NCBI GenBank assembly: GCA_964639955.1
Contig: CAZXGJ010000017.1
Coordinates: 1-54,029 of the forward strand
DNA from: IGN2 sp964639955
GTDB lineage: Bacteria; Bacteroidota; Ignavibacteria; Ignavibacteriales; Ignavibacteriaceae
DNA: 54,029 bases
Reading direction: 5' to 3'
The notes beneath the pieces were generated by a model, which made no database searches, was not told the origin of the DNA, and saw nothing but the letters and a program-made list of their open reading frames with translations. The position numbers were made by a program, and so were the translations under genes. Every line of letters begins with the position of its first letter. Within the stretch, counting starts at the first letter, position 1. This document shows, one piece after another, positions 15,923-24,876 of this stretch.

Positions 15923-16792
15923 ATGCGAACCCTTAAAATATCTCTCCTGATTTTTATTCTTTCGATTAGTGTATCTGCACAGAATTACTATCCACTTAAT
16001 ATTGGTAATAGGTGGGATTATCAAAGCCTACACTTTGATCCTATAACTTTTGAAGTAGATACAAGTTACTTCTCTGTAAAAGTCATAGGTGATTCACTTT
16101 TTCCGAATGGTGAATTGTACTATGTATTAGATCGTCATGATTTAACTGGTGGTAAATATGTTCGTGATGATTCAAGGTTTATTTATTACTACGATGACTA
16201 TCCACAAGAAGAAGAAGATACACTGTATCGACTAATTTCTGAAGTAGGTGAAACCTGGCAAGTACTATTTCTCCCCATAACACATGTAACTTTAGAGGTA
16301 ATAGATACTGTCTGGATATTTTCTAATCTGACAACTATCCTTGGTTTTGAACTTGATGGACTGATGGTATACTATATTACATTATCAGATAAATTCGGTC
16401 CAGTTAGGTTCTACTGGACAGGGGAACCACCAGGAACAGACTACAGAGAAAATTTATTGATTGGATGCATTATAGACAGTGTTATTTATGGAAATCTTGT
16501 TTCAGTAGAATCAGAACAATTTCCAGCTAACAATTTCTCCCTCTCCCAAAACTACCCGAACCCGTTTAATCCCAACACGGTGATCAGTTATCGGTTACCA
16601 GTGACCAGTAATGTTACGCTGAAAGTTTATGATATTCTGGGAAGAGAAGTTGCAACACTCGTTAACGAAGAAAAACCTGCTGGTGAATATGAGGTTGAGT
16701 TTGATGGTTCTGCACTGCCGAGTGGAATTTATTTCTATCAATTGAGAGCAAGACAGTATTCTGAAACGAAGAAGATGATTTTGTTAAGGTAA
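15923..16792 (+). CDS. Secreted protein with C-terminal type A sorting domain
   Basis: A 289-residue exported protein. The preferred ATG at 15923 follows GGAG by 6-7 nt and opens a clean signal peptide (MRTLKISLLIFILSISVSAQ); a start four codons upstream is possible. Residues about 21-200 form an unrecognised beta-rich body (NYYPLNIGNRWDY at its start is common in secreted Ignavibacteria proteins). The last 80 residues are the sorting domain: FSLSQNYPNPFNP, then LKVYDILGREVATLVN and a final IYFYQLRA plus KKMILLR. Such domains direct proteins through the type IX secretion route in Bacteroidota relatives. The cargo function is unknown. Confidence 0.85.
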   Translation: MRTLKISLLIFILSISVSAQNYYPLNIGNRWDYQSLHFDPITFEVDTSYFSVKVIGDSLFPNGELYYVLDRHDLTGGKYVRDDSRFIYYYDDYPQEEEDTLYRLISEVGETWQVLFLPITHVTLEVIDTVWIFSNLTTILGFELDGLMVYYITLSDKFGPVRFYWTGEPPGTDYRENLLIGCIIDSVIYGNLVSVESEQFPANNFSLSQNYPNPFNPNTVISYRLPVTSNVTLKVYDILGREVATLVNEEKPAGEYEVEFDGSALPSGIYFYQLRARQYSETKKMILLR

Positions 16793-16803
16793 GGAAATAA
16801 AAA

Positions 16804-16927
16804 GGTGTCTGAGTGTTCATCGACTCGCTGCACTTCGCTTGCGAAGCGAGAGATGAACTTATCGAAGACACCGTCTGAATGGTTGTCTCGATACACTCCT
16901 TGCTCTGCTCGGAATTACTCGACAACC
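16804..16927. repeat. Two adjacent long imperfect hairpins (REP-like composite)
   Basis: First unit: GGTGTCT (16804-16810) pairs with AGACACC (16866-16872), enclosing GTTCATC (16815-16821) paired with GATGAAC (16852-16858) and an inner CTTCGCTTGCGAAG. Second unit: GGTTGTC (16881-16887) pairs with GACAACC (16921-16927). CGACTCGCTGC-like and TCGATACACTCCTTGCTCTGC-like text (each split by mismatches) is typical of dispersed extragenic palindromes. As RNA the first unit may also act as the terminator or 3' stabiliser of the upstream gene. Confidence 0.55.
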
Positions 16928-17086
16928 TCACATCTTGTTTGAGGTTAAATAGTTGTGTTAACATTACTTTCGGGAAAGCTCACCTGGCAACTAAGCATAA
17001 GTTCACTTTTATTTTTCATAATTCCTATCAACCTTTTTATATTTCCAATAACGATTATCCACACAATTAAATCTGAGGATTAAAAT

Positions 17087-18691
17087 ATGTTCAAAATATT
17101 TTTACAGATTACTCTAATCTTTATTTATTTAAATGCTTACGCACAAAACCCACAAACAAATAATAACAGCAAACCCGATTGGGAAGGCGGTTACCCTGAT
17201 GGCTGCACAACAGTAGCTGTTGGAAAGCTTGCAAGCTTTGATGGCTCCGTAATGACTTCTCATACTGATGACAGCCACAGAACAAGAAGCAACATCGAGA
17301 TTGTTCTAGCAATGCATCACGAGAGCGACGAGCAGGTTACTTTATATAAAAGGGAGAACGATGATACTCAGAAAATGCCGGCTTATAAATTAATTCCAAC
17401 CGGAAAAATTCCGCAGGTTGATTACACTTTCGGCTATATCAATACAGCTTATCCGTGCATCAACGATCAGCAGGTTGCGATTGGTGAAACTACTTTTGGA
17501 GGAAGAGAAGAATTAAAATCTCATAAAGGTTTAATTGATTGCCAGCGTCTCTGCCAGCTAATGCTTGAGCGCGGCGCAACTGCAAGAGACGCAATAAAAA
17601 TTGCAGGAGAGTTGCTGGAAGAATACGGATGGAACGATTACGGTGAAACACTAACAATCGCAGATCCAAATGAGGTCTGGGTTTTTGAAATCGTCGGACC
17701 GGGTGCGGGTAAAATGGGAGCCGTTTGGGTTGCACAGAGAGTTCCCGATGATCATTTTTCAATAAGTGCAAATGCCAGCAGGATAAGACAAATCGATACG
17801 AAAAACCCCGATTACTTTATGTACTCCGAAAATGTTTTTGATGTTGCAAAAGAAAACGGATGGTGGGATCCTGCGAAAGGTCCGTTTGAGTTCTGTTATG
17901 CTTATGCCGACAGAAATTCATTTGCAAGCAGAAGAAGAGAATGGAGAGCATTCGATCTTGTTGCTCCCTCATTAAAATTAGATCCAAACGCTGAGAACTA
18001 TCCCTTCTCTGTAAAGCCCGATACACTTGTAACACTGGAGAAAATGATTCAAATTTTCTCTGATTATTATGAAGGCACCGATTTCGATATGACAAAGAAC
18101 CTTACGGTGACCGATGACAGCGGTAGAACAGTTATATCTCCGCTCGCTAATCCGTTTATGCCTTACGATATGAATAAGCTTTTCAAAATAAATGGCGGCT
18201 GGGGCTGGCTCGGTGAAAGAACCATTGCTCGGTGGTACACAATGTATGCAACAATAATTCAATGCAGAAGCTGGCTGCCAAATGAAATTGGCGGACTTGT
18301 TTGGCTTGCGTGGGATAATGTAGCAACTTCAATCTATGCACCTTTTTATTGCGGAATCACCAGCGTTCATAAATATGCAGCAACCGACGGAAGAGTTACA
18401 GGATTTTCGCGTAACTGTGCCTGGTGGGCGTTTAATCATCTCGGAACGCTCACAGCCCAGCGATGGGGAGATATGCGCTACGATGTAAGAACTGTATGGG
18501 ATCCGATGCAGGCAGAACTGTTTTCCAGACAAAAAGAAATTGAAACTGAAGCACTTGAACTGTGGGGCACAAGCAGGGATAATGCAAAAGCGCTTTTAAC
18601 AAGATACTGCTCAGAGTGGCAGCAAAAAATTGTTGACAGAGCATGGCTGCTCGCTGAAGAACTGTGGACAAAGTATGATGAGAAATTTTAA
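17087..18691 (+). CDS. Secreted C69 family dipeptidase
   Basis: A 534-residue exported Ntn-hydrolase of the peptidase C69 (PepD) family. The signal peptide (residues 1-19, ending AYAQ) is followed by a short linker and the predicted nucleophile Cys40 in GYPDGCTTVAVGKLASFDGS. In family members a cysteine at this kind of position becomes the catalytic N terminus after self-processing. Further family text includes IADPNEVWVFEIVGPG and NASRIRQID. Expected activity is cleavage of dipeptides or small peptides in the periplasm or outside. TGAGGA precedes the ATG. The gene stands alone between the hairpin repeat and a LolA-like gene. Several minus-strand open frames across it are shadows. Confidence 0.88.
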   Translation: MFKIFLQITLIFIYLNAYAQNPQTNNNSKPDWEGGYPDGCTTVAVGKLASFDGSVMTSHTDDSHRTRSNIEIVLAMHHESDEQVTLYKRENDDTQKMPAYKLIPTGKIPQVDYTFGYINTAYPCINDQQVAIGETTFGGREELKSHKGLIDCQRLCQLMLERGATARDAIKIAGELLEEYGWNDYGETLTIADPNEVWVFEIVGPGAGKMGAVWVAQRVPDDHFSISANASRIRQIDTKNPDYFMYSENVFDVAKENGWWDPAKGPFEFCYAYADRNSFASRRREWRAFDLVAPSLKLDPNAENYPFSVKPDTLVTLEKMIQIFSDYYEGTDFDMTKNLTVTDDSGRTVISPLANPFMPYDMNKLFKINGGWGWLGERTIARWYTMYATIIQCRSWLPNEIGGLVWLAWDNVATSIYAPFYCGITSVHKYAATDGRVTGFSRNCAWWAFNHLGTLTAQRWGDMRYDVRTVWDPMQAELFSRQKEIETEALELWGTSRDNAKALLTRYCSEWQQKIVDRAWLLAEELWTKYDEKF

Positions 18692-18819
18692 AACGTCATC
18701 TTTAAAATCAACTCCGGTAACCAATCTCTGTTTGGGTTTATAATGGTTGAGCAAATTATAGCCTTTACCGGGTTCCGGATTCCATTGAATTTATTTTTTA
18801 TAAAAATTGAAGGAATGAA

Positions 18820-19542
18820 ATGCCCAGATTAAAATATTTACTCCTGTTTCCGATTTTAGTCTTCACAAATTTTGCATATTGCCAGTCTCTCGAATCGATT
18901 CTCGAGTCGCATTTCAAGATTGTTGGTCAGGCAAAGCTTCTGGAAGCAAACTCGATTATTGCAAAGGGCACACTTGTGCAAAGCGGAATAGATATTGAAC
19001 TTGTAACTTATAATAAGAGACCTGATAAATTCAGGTTGGAAGGAAGAGTTGAAGAACTTACATTCGTAGAAGTTTATGATGGAAATATCGGATGGACTTT
19101 TAACCAGTTGATCGGTGACGACCAGCCAACGTTGATCGGGGAAGCGGAGCTTGAACTTTTAAAAACAAATGCTGACTTCGACGGGATATTATACAACTAC
19201 AAAGAAAAAGGTTATACTATAGAATTGCTCGAACCCGAGAATGTTGGCAATGTATTAACGGATGTTATTATGCTGTCTAAAGAGTCCTCAAAAGTAAAAT
19301 TTTTTCTCGAGTCTGAATCCGGGATTATTCTCAAGTCAACTACCACCCTATTAATCGGAGGTGTGGAAAGAGTTTATGAATCAGTTTTTAAAGATTACCG
19401 TTATGTTGAGGAAATACTTTTTCCATTCAGTGTTGATGTTTATATCGATGGGGAATTAATTATGAATATAAACTATGCTTCAATTGAACTCGATGCTGAA
19501 ATCGAGGATTTCAGGTTTGCTACTCCTCAGGCATTAAAATAA
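18820..19542 (+). CDS. LolA-like outer-membrane lipoprotein-sorting family protein
   Basis: A 240-residue exported protein with a signal peptide ending about residue 21 (FAYCQS). The rest reads as the half-barrel of antiparallel strands typical of LolA/LolB-like and related folds: SIIAKGTLVQSGIDIELVTYNKRPDKFRLEG, then YDGNIGWTFN and a late YRYVEEILFPFSVDVY. The cysteine in the signal region (YCQS) is not a proper lipobox. It resembles the stand-alone LolA-like proteins of Bacteroidota rather than the main carrier; no LolB or lolCDE is near. It follows the C69 gene by about 130 bp in the same direction. Confidence 0.65.
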   Translation: MPRLKYLLLFPILVFTNFAYCQSLESILESHFKIVGQAKLLEANSIIAKGTLVQSGIDIELVTYNKRPDKFRLEGRVEELTFVEVYDGNIGWTFNQLIGDDQPTLIGEAELELLKTNADFDGILYNYKEKGYTIELLEPENVGNVLTDVIMLSKESSKVKFFLESESGIILKSTTTLLIGGVERVYESVFKDYRYVEEILFPFSVDVYIDGELIMNINYASIELDAEIEDFRFATPQALK

Positions 19543-19582
19543 AATATTCAAAACATTACTGAACGCACATTTAAGCTGATTA

Positions 19583-22309
19583 TCAGAGTTTTAATTCAGC
19601 CATAGGATCAGCAGTATGAGATGTAACCACGCTAAGGTCAATTAAAAGTTTCGACAATGTATAACCATCGAGCAAAGTAACGTTTTCTTTTACAAATTGT
19701 TCGCAACCTTCCTGAAACCTTCCCCTGCTGATAATAAATACTTTTGTATCCGGAGAATCGGCTGATTCCATCACAACCTCTTCAACTGCCTTCCTGGAAA
19801 CATTTCCCTCAAGATAGACTCTTGCAAAAAGATAAAACGTTCTTTCATTTCTTTTGGCTTCTCCTGCTATATTAAAAGAGCTGGAGTTAGGCAGATCAAA
19901 AATGTCAACATTAGAATAACCAAGCTTAAAAAACAGTTTGGAAAGAGTAGTTCTGAAGAAATTAAGTGTAGACTTATTTAAAAGTTTCAGCACTTCTTCA
20001 GGTGTGATATCATCGTGCGGTTCCTCGCTTGCAGGCATTTTGAATATGCGCAGCCATTCATCTATCGATATAAGCTCATCGAAAACCTTTGGCTGCATCA
20101 CCTCGTAGATATTTTTGTTCAAAAGCCCTTTATTGAAAAGCAATTCTTTAATCTGCTGATCTATAAAATCAAGGAGATAGTAATTATAGATGCTTGTAGT
20201 TGAATTATTTTTAGCCGGATCGTTTTCACCGGATATAAAAATGTCTTCGTGTTCCCAGATTGAAACCGGGTTCCACCATTGATCGAATCTTATTAAGTAA
20301 GGAAAGTTAAAATCCCTGAAATTCAGCTTTGAAATTTTTGCATCTGAAATAAGCGCAACAATATTGGGCTTGCTCTTAAATAAATTTATAGATTTCTGAA
20401 TTTCCTCTGTAGAAAGCCCGCCGGGCAGAAGCAGATAATTTATTTTATTCTGCTCAAATAGTTTTTCGATCTTTTTTGTACCAAGCCGGTCGTACTGCGA
20501 AAGTATAATAACCTTCTGCCCATTCTCTTTTATTGTAAGAACCTGTTCAAGCAGCAGACTTGTTTTCGGGCTTGTCGAATTACCCGGTGCAAAGTTGCTT
20601 ACCTGTTTAAGCCTGTGAAGAAGAGTGAAAATATTTGCCTGAAAACGGAAGGGATTTCCGGATTCGAGAACCCGCCTTAAATCTTTCTGGCACTCCACTA
20701 ACCCTTCTCTGAATTCTTTTTTCTGGTCTTCATCCGGAGTAAGCCATTCCTCGTACCAAAAAAATCTCGGAGCCTGCATTGCCACAGATTCTTTCTTCCT
20801 GATTTTAACTGCATCAATCTTCATATCTTGTTTTAATAATTCGTTAATCTCTTCTTTAAGAGTATCTTTTATAAGACTTGAAACCGACCATAAAATACGG
20901 GGCTTTATTGATGTTAATAATTCCCTGCTCTTGTCTTTCTTCCTGAAGAGCATCTGCACTTCATCAAACACAAGGCAATCAATTCCTTTTAATTTTTTTT
21001 CATCAAGGATTTTTAGATGGAAATCATTAAGCACCGTTTCATAGTCGGCAAGGTAAATCAGAGATGATTTATTCCAGAGATCAGCCCTTTGATCGTTATC
21101 TCCGGCTATTAATTGAAATGTTAACTCGGGACACTTTTTCATCAGCTTATCCTGCCATCCGATTTCAACATTACAATTTTTACTCAATGCTATATTACCA
21201 AAGCTTGCTGGCGAGCAAACTATTATGGCAGATTTAATTACCCTGTTCCCAAAGAGAAATTTAAGTGCAGCAATCACCTCGTTCTTCTTATCAAGGCCAA
21301 ACTCATCCTGAAGCAGCGCCAGGTTATTATCAACCAAAAATTTCGCTCCTGTTTCTTCGTACGGTAAGAGCTTAATATGCAAATCTTTTCTTTTATCCCA
21401 TTCAACCTTCTGAACGTTTTTAAGTAAGAGCCTGAGAAAATCCTTTACCGATTTAGGATCTTTTAAGCCCGGTACCTGCTTCTGTTCTTCAATCAGCAAT
21501 TCATCTTCTATATGATAGTATTTAAGCAGGTTTATTTTAGGCAATTGAAATTGAGCAGACCAATATGAAATTTTCTGAAAGGAAATACTTGCAGTAGAAA
21601 AGATATCCGGCATTTTAAAAATGCCGAAGGGAATGCCGGAAAGATTACTTTTAAAGCTTCCCATCGAAGGCACCTTTACCTTCAATATCTTTTTAGGTTT
21701 TTTAATTTCACTTACGCTGATGTTTTTTATTTTTACTTTGCCCAGCGATTTCAGGTCGATATCCTGAATTTCTATTTTGCGTGTCTCCTTGCTGAAATTA
21801 CTGAAATTCAGTAACTGCACATCATAAACTTTTGGTACCATTTCACTCAGATAATCGAAGATAGCAGGCAGCTCAAGCTTGCTTTTGTATTCAACTGGAG
21901 CCCACATATTAAACTTTACTTTAATATCTTTTGATTGAGCAGCAGGAATAATAAACGGAAAGTTTTTGGCTGAGTACACCGGCTTTGGTTCAATTTCGTG
22001 AATTACTAGCCCTGTATTGCTAACTGAGTGCATTATAAAAAAGACTGCATTACTTCTTACTTTTCCAAAAAAATAAGCTTTAAGCTCAGGGCTAATTTCT
22101 GCCGGCACCATATCAAAATGTAGTTGTGTGTTGATTGGTTTGGCTACGTCATACTTTATATTATTTGTATCTCTCAGGCGGGAAGTGATAACTCCGAGTT
22201 CAACTTTTTCGGAAAGCGGGGTTTTCAACCAGCTCCCAAAATTAAAATCTTCAACTTCCTCAACTTTAGAAATAGAGGAAGCAAGCTTTCTTCTTACTGA
22301 TCGAAGCAT
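19583..22309 (-). CDS. SNF2-like helicase with C-terminal Mrr-like domain, catalytic motifs degenerate
   Basis: A 908-residue protein. Residues 1-300 are unassigned and look beta-rich. A SNF2-type two-lobe core follows at about 310-730: LLPYEETGAKFL (315-325), a Walker A position reading DEFGLDKKNEV (335-345) instead of DEMGLGKT, a Walker B position VFDEVQML (447-454), KVIILSQYDRLGTKKIEKLF (599-618, motif IV), and YLIRFDQWWNPVSIWEHED (671-689), where the usual Q-x-x-x-R-x-x-R of motif VI is missing. Residues 775-895 look like an Mrr-like restriction-endonuclease fold (LGYSNVDIF, then VFIISRGRFQ and LLDGYTLSKLL), but the D and QxK catalytic positions read N and FAR. Both activities are therefore probably lost. 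It starts 5 bp after the 178-residue gene. Role unknown. Confidence 0.75.
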   Translation of the reverse strand: MLRSVRRKLASSISKVEEVEDFNFGSWLKTPLSEKVELGVITSRLRDTNNIKYDVAKPINTQLHFDMVPAEISPELKAYFFGKVRSNAVFFIMHSVSNTGLVIHEIEPKPVYSAKNFPFIIPAAQSKDIKVKFNMWAPVEYKSKLELPAIFDYLSEMVPKVYDVQLLNFSNFSKETRKIEIQDIDLKSLGKVKIKNISVSEIKKPKKILKVKVPSMGSFKSNLSGIPFGIFKMPDIFSTASISFQKISYWSAQFQLPKINLLKYYHIEDELLIEEQKQVPGLKDPKSVKDFLRLLLKNVQKVEWDKRKDLHIKLLPYEETGAKFLVDNNLALLQDEFGLDKKNEVIAALKFLFGNRVIKSAIIVCSPASFGNIALSKNCNVEIGWQDKLMKKCPELTFQLIAGDNDQRADLWNKSSLIYLADYETVLNDFHLKILDEKKLKGIDCLVFDEVQMLFRKKDKSRELLTSIKPRILWSVSSLIKDTLKEEINELLKQDMKIDAVKIRKKESVAMQAPRFFWYEEWLTPDEDQKKEFREGLVECQKDLRRVLESGNPFRFQANIFTLLHRLKQVSNFAPGNSTSPKTSLLLEQVLTIKENGQKVIILSQYDRLGTKKIEKLFEQNKINYLLLPGGLSTEEIQKSINLFKSKPNIVALISDAKISKLNFRDFNFPYLIRFDQWWNPVSIWEHEDIFISGENDPAKNNSTTSIYNYYLLDFIDQQIKELLFNKGLLNKNIYEVMQPKVFDELISIDEWLRIFKMPASEEPHDDITPEEVLKLLNKSTLNFFRTTLSKLFFKLGYSNVDIFDLPNSSSFNIAGEAKRNERTFYLFARVYLEGNVSRKAVEEVVMESADSPDTKVFIISRGRFQEGCEQFVKENVTLLDGYTLSKLLIDLSVVTSHTADPMAELKL

Positions 22310-22314
22310 CTAAA

Positions 22315-22851
22315 TTATTCAATAGATTTTTGCTGATGGACCTGCTCACATGCAAGTTTTAACCGCTCAAACGGTTCCAGCAGATTTCGGTGCTCGGCTA
22401 ATCTGTTGAGTGTTTCTTTAATAGATGTTATTTCTGTTTCAAATTTTTTTGATGTTTCGATCATTGTCTTTCCCGAACCATTCGATGAAAAAGACAGCTG
22501 TTCAGATTTAGAGCTTACTCTTGACTTGCCTTCTCCTTCATCAAAAACTCTAACCACCCTTACACCCTGTTTATTATTTGCACCAAGGAAGAAAGGATCT
22601 TTAACAAGAATTAAATCCACCGGTTCGTTTATTGCATTCAGCAAAGGAACTGAAATCAGTTCTACCAGGATGTGTTCAAGAAGTACATCACCATATAAAG
22701 TTTTTTGAAAACTGGTAGGTTTGATTGGAGCGGTTACTCTGAACTCCAGTGGTTTTGTATCGGAATCTGTTACCAAAATTGCTCCCATCACCCCACCATT
22801 ATTCTCCAGATTGTAAGTCTCCAAAAAAGCTAGTTTTGCGATTTCCATCAT
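22315..22851 (-). CDS. Unknown 178-residue partner of the SNF2-like protein
   Basis: No family named with confidence. The N-terminal half (residues 10-110) is compact and looks conserved in style: NNGGVMGAILVTDSD, PLEFRVTAPIKPTSFQKTLYG (core E-F-R-V-T-x-P-I-K-P-T) and a hydrophobic LLEHILVELISVPLL helix. A polar low-complexity linker follows (about 110-130) and then a probable coiled coil (about 132-172, ETEITSIKETLNRLAEHRN). No signal peptide or membrane helix. GGAG lies 4 nt before the first of two consecutive ATG codons. It is the first gene of a tight pair with the SNF2-like gene (5-bp gap), so the two products likely act together. Confidence 0.7.
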   Translation of the reverse strand: MMEIAKLAFLETYNLENNGGVMGAILVTDSDTKPLEFRVTAPIKPTSFQKTLYGDVLLEHILVELISVPLLNAINEPVDLILVKDPFFLGANNKQGVRVVRVFDEGEGKSRVSSKSEQLSFSSNGSGKTMIETSKKFETEITSIKETLNRLAEHRNLLEPFERLKLACEQVHQQKSIE

Positions 22852-23224
22852 TTTTCTCCGTTTATTTTTATTTATTGACTCAACCGGCTTCTTTAATCAT
22901 AATCAGTGCCATACTCAGGTTTTAATTGATGCGTTTCCAGAACATATTGGAAGGCTGGAAGACCGGAATATTTTATCTGACCGACAGTATAAAAGAAGCC
23001 TAAGACATTACGTTTAATAATTGTTGATTACTGATATTTGGCCAGAACAAGCAGACAAGTTTGATTCTAAGGTATGAGCTATTATTTTTTTGTTATTGAT
23101 AGGGATTATGCAATTCGGGGCTAATTTTAAATGATAATTTTTGCAAATCTTTGTAAAAATTACCGAAATGTAAAGATTTTATTTTACAGTCTTACCTTCA
23201 AGCAGATAAGTAATTTCAGGATTA
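22852..23224. other. Intergenic region without recognised gene
   Basis: About 370 AT-rich bases between the histidine kinase stop and the start of the two-gene SNF2 unit. No open frame, RNA gene or strong terminator was recognised on either strand. It must hold the promoter of the 178-residue gene, whose GGAG ribosome binding site lies just inside the right edge of the gene boundary (about 22856-22859). Confidence 0.4.
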
Positions 23225-24865
23225 CTATGCGGAGGGTAAAGTAATTAAAACTGTAGTTCCTTTTCCTTCTATGCTCGATATTTCAAGGCTGCCCCCGAGA
23301 ATTTCAATAAAATTTTCACTGATGAGCAAACCTAAACCTAAACCTGATTCTTTTGCCGTTCCCAGAGTCGAGTACATTATACGGGATTTAATCTTTAAAA
23401 GATTTTCTTCTGATATTCCAACTCCTTCATCTGCAATCCTCAAATGAATATTGGCTTGCTTATCAGAATTACCTGAAACTTTAACGGCGGATATTTTAAT
23501 AACACCGCCGGAGTTGGAGTACTTTATGGCGTTAACTATTAAATTTTCAATAAGGATATGCAGCATTTCTTCATCTGCATACACAGAAAGTTCATCACTC
23601 ATATCAAGCTTAATTAAAAGGTCTTTCTTTTTAGTACGGTGCTTCATTAAATCAACCATCACCTTAATAGTTTCATACAAATTTATCTCCCGTGGTTCAA
23701 AATCAAATTTATTTAGCTGAAGTCTGGAATAATTCAGCAGGTTGTTGGTCATTCCAAATAAGGTTTTTGCAGAATCGTTTATGATATTTATATATTCTTT
23801 AATATCTCTCTGAGTAAGATAATCGAACTCAGTGGTTAAAATCTCAGCAAACCCCAGTAAAGAATTAAATGGTGAGCGAAGATCGTGCGAAATAAGTGAG
23901 AACAACTGATCTTTCGATTGATTCATTTCTTTTAGTTCTTTTATCATCAATTCGCGTTCTTCTTCTACCATCTTACGTTCAATTGCTCTTGAAATCGGGT
24001 ATGAGATTACATCGAGAATCCGCTGTTCGCTCCTGCTGTAGCTTGTTGCATCGTGGTAATCTTGTACGACCATTACTCCAATAGTTTTATCCATTATTTT
24101 AAGTGGCACGCCCAGCCATATAGGCGATTGAGGTCCAATAAGCTCAATCTCTCCTTTTTTTCTCAACTCTTCATCTGTCTTGATATCAACTAACACAGAC
24201 TTTCCGGTTCTCAAGATATACTCAGTCAGCCCTTTACCCATCTTTTTCGACGAAGAATCATTATCATATTCATCTACAAAATAAGGGAAAGTAAGGATAT
24301 CAGAATCACGTTTATGATATGCAATATAGAAATTATCAGCTTTCATTAATTTTTTAATGCAGGAATGAATGAACTTGAATAGTTCTTCTAAATTCTTCTC
24401 AGAGTTGGCGGCTTCCAGTATATCGGAGATAATTTGCCTTAACTTTTCATCACGCATATTGGCTGTAACATCTTTAAAGATTCCAAATTTTGTAGCTGCT
24501 CCGGATTTGTTTCCATTAATCGTAAGCGAATTATCTTCAATCCATTTTAACTCACCGTTTTTTGTTTCAATAAGATATGTTGCAAAAAATTCCTCTATCC
24601 TTCGTCCATTTGATTTTAGTATCGTTTTATAATTAGCCTGCTTATCTATTAACTGGTTTTTTATTAATTGTTCAAAACCAATAGAATTTATTTCCTCCAT
24701 AGAGTAGCCCGTTAAATAAACTATAGAGGGACTGATAAAGTTATATTTCTGACATTTGCAATCGTATTTATAGAATACCTGCCATGTATCATTGCCACTT
24801 TGTCTAAAAGGGTTATCCGCCTGCACTTCCCACACTTCGTCTAATTCTAGGCTATTATTACTCAT
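23225..24865 (-). CDS. PAS-GAF sensor histidine kinase (orphan)
   Basis: A 546-residue soluble kinase with no membrane helix. Order: PAS at about 25-135 (FISPSIVYLTGYSMEEI, then a PAC-like WIEDNSLTIN), GAF at about 150-295 (GKGLTEYILRTGKSVLVD, IWLGVPLKIMDKTIGVMVVQDY), a coiled linker, HisKA with the phospho-acceptor H327 in ISHDLRSPFNS, and HATPase with NLIVNAIKYSN (N box), IADEGVGIS (G1) and GLGLGLLI (G2). It would autophosphorylate in response to a cytoplasmic signal. No response regulator is adjacent. A TTGACA promoter lies about 35 bp upstream, divergent from feoA. Confidence 0.92.
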   Translation of the reverse strand: MSNNSLELDEVWEVQADNPFRQSGNDTWQVFYKYDCKCQKYNFISPSIVYLTGYSMEEINSIGFEQLIKNQLIDKQANYKTILKSNGRRIEEFFATYLIETKNGELKWIEDNSLTINGNKSGAATKFGIFKDVTANMRDEKLRQIISDILEAANSEKNLEELFKFIHSCIKKLMKADNFYIAYHKRDSDILTFPYFVDEYDNDSSSKKMGKGLTEYILRTGKSVLVDIKTDEELRKKGEIELIGPQSPIWLGVPLKIMDKTIGVMVVQDYHDATSYSRSEQRILDVISYPISRAIERKMVEEERELMIKELKEMNQSKDQLFSLISHDLRSPFNSLLGFAEILTTEFDYLTQRDIKEYINIINDSAKTLFGMTNNLLNYSRLQLNKFDFEPREINLYETIKVMVDLMKHRTKKKDLLIKLDMSDELSVYADEEMLHILIENLIVNAIKYSNSGGVIKISAVKVSGNSDKQANIHLRIADEGVGISEENLLKIKSRIMYSTLGTAKESGLGLGLLISENFIEILGGSLEISSIEGKGTTVLITLPSA

Positions 24866-24876
24866 TTTATAATTTT

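Noticed and set aside
17121..18671. Several minus-strand open frames across the C69 peptidase gene
   Set aside because: Antisense shadows of a well-supported gene; no ribosome binding sites or recognisable domains.
18714..18771. CCGGTAA...TTACCGG inverted repeat after the C69 gene
   Set aside because: The loop is over 40 nt and no T run follows, so it is not called as a terminator.
19583..22851. Classic restriction-modification locus
   Set aside because: No methyltransferase or specificity subunit is adjacent, and the Mrr-like catalytic residues appear lost.
22315..22851. 178-residue gene as antitoxin of a toxin-antitoxin pair
   Set aside because: Too large and lacks any DNA-binding antitoxin motif; the neighbour is a 908-residue protein, not a small toxin.
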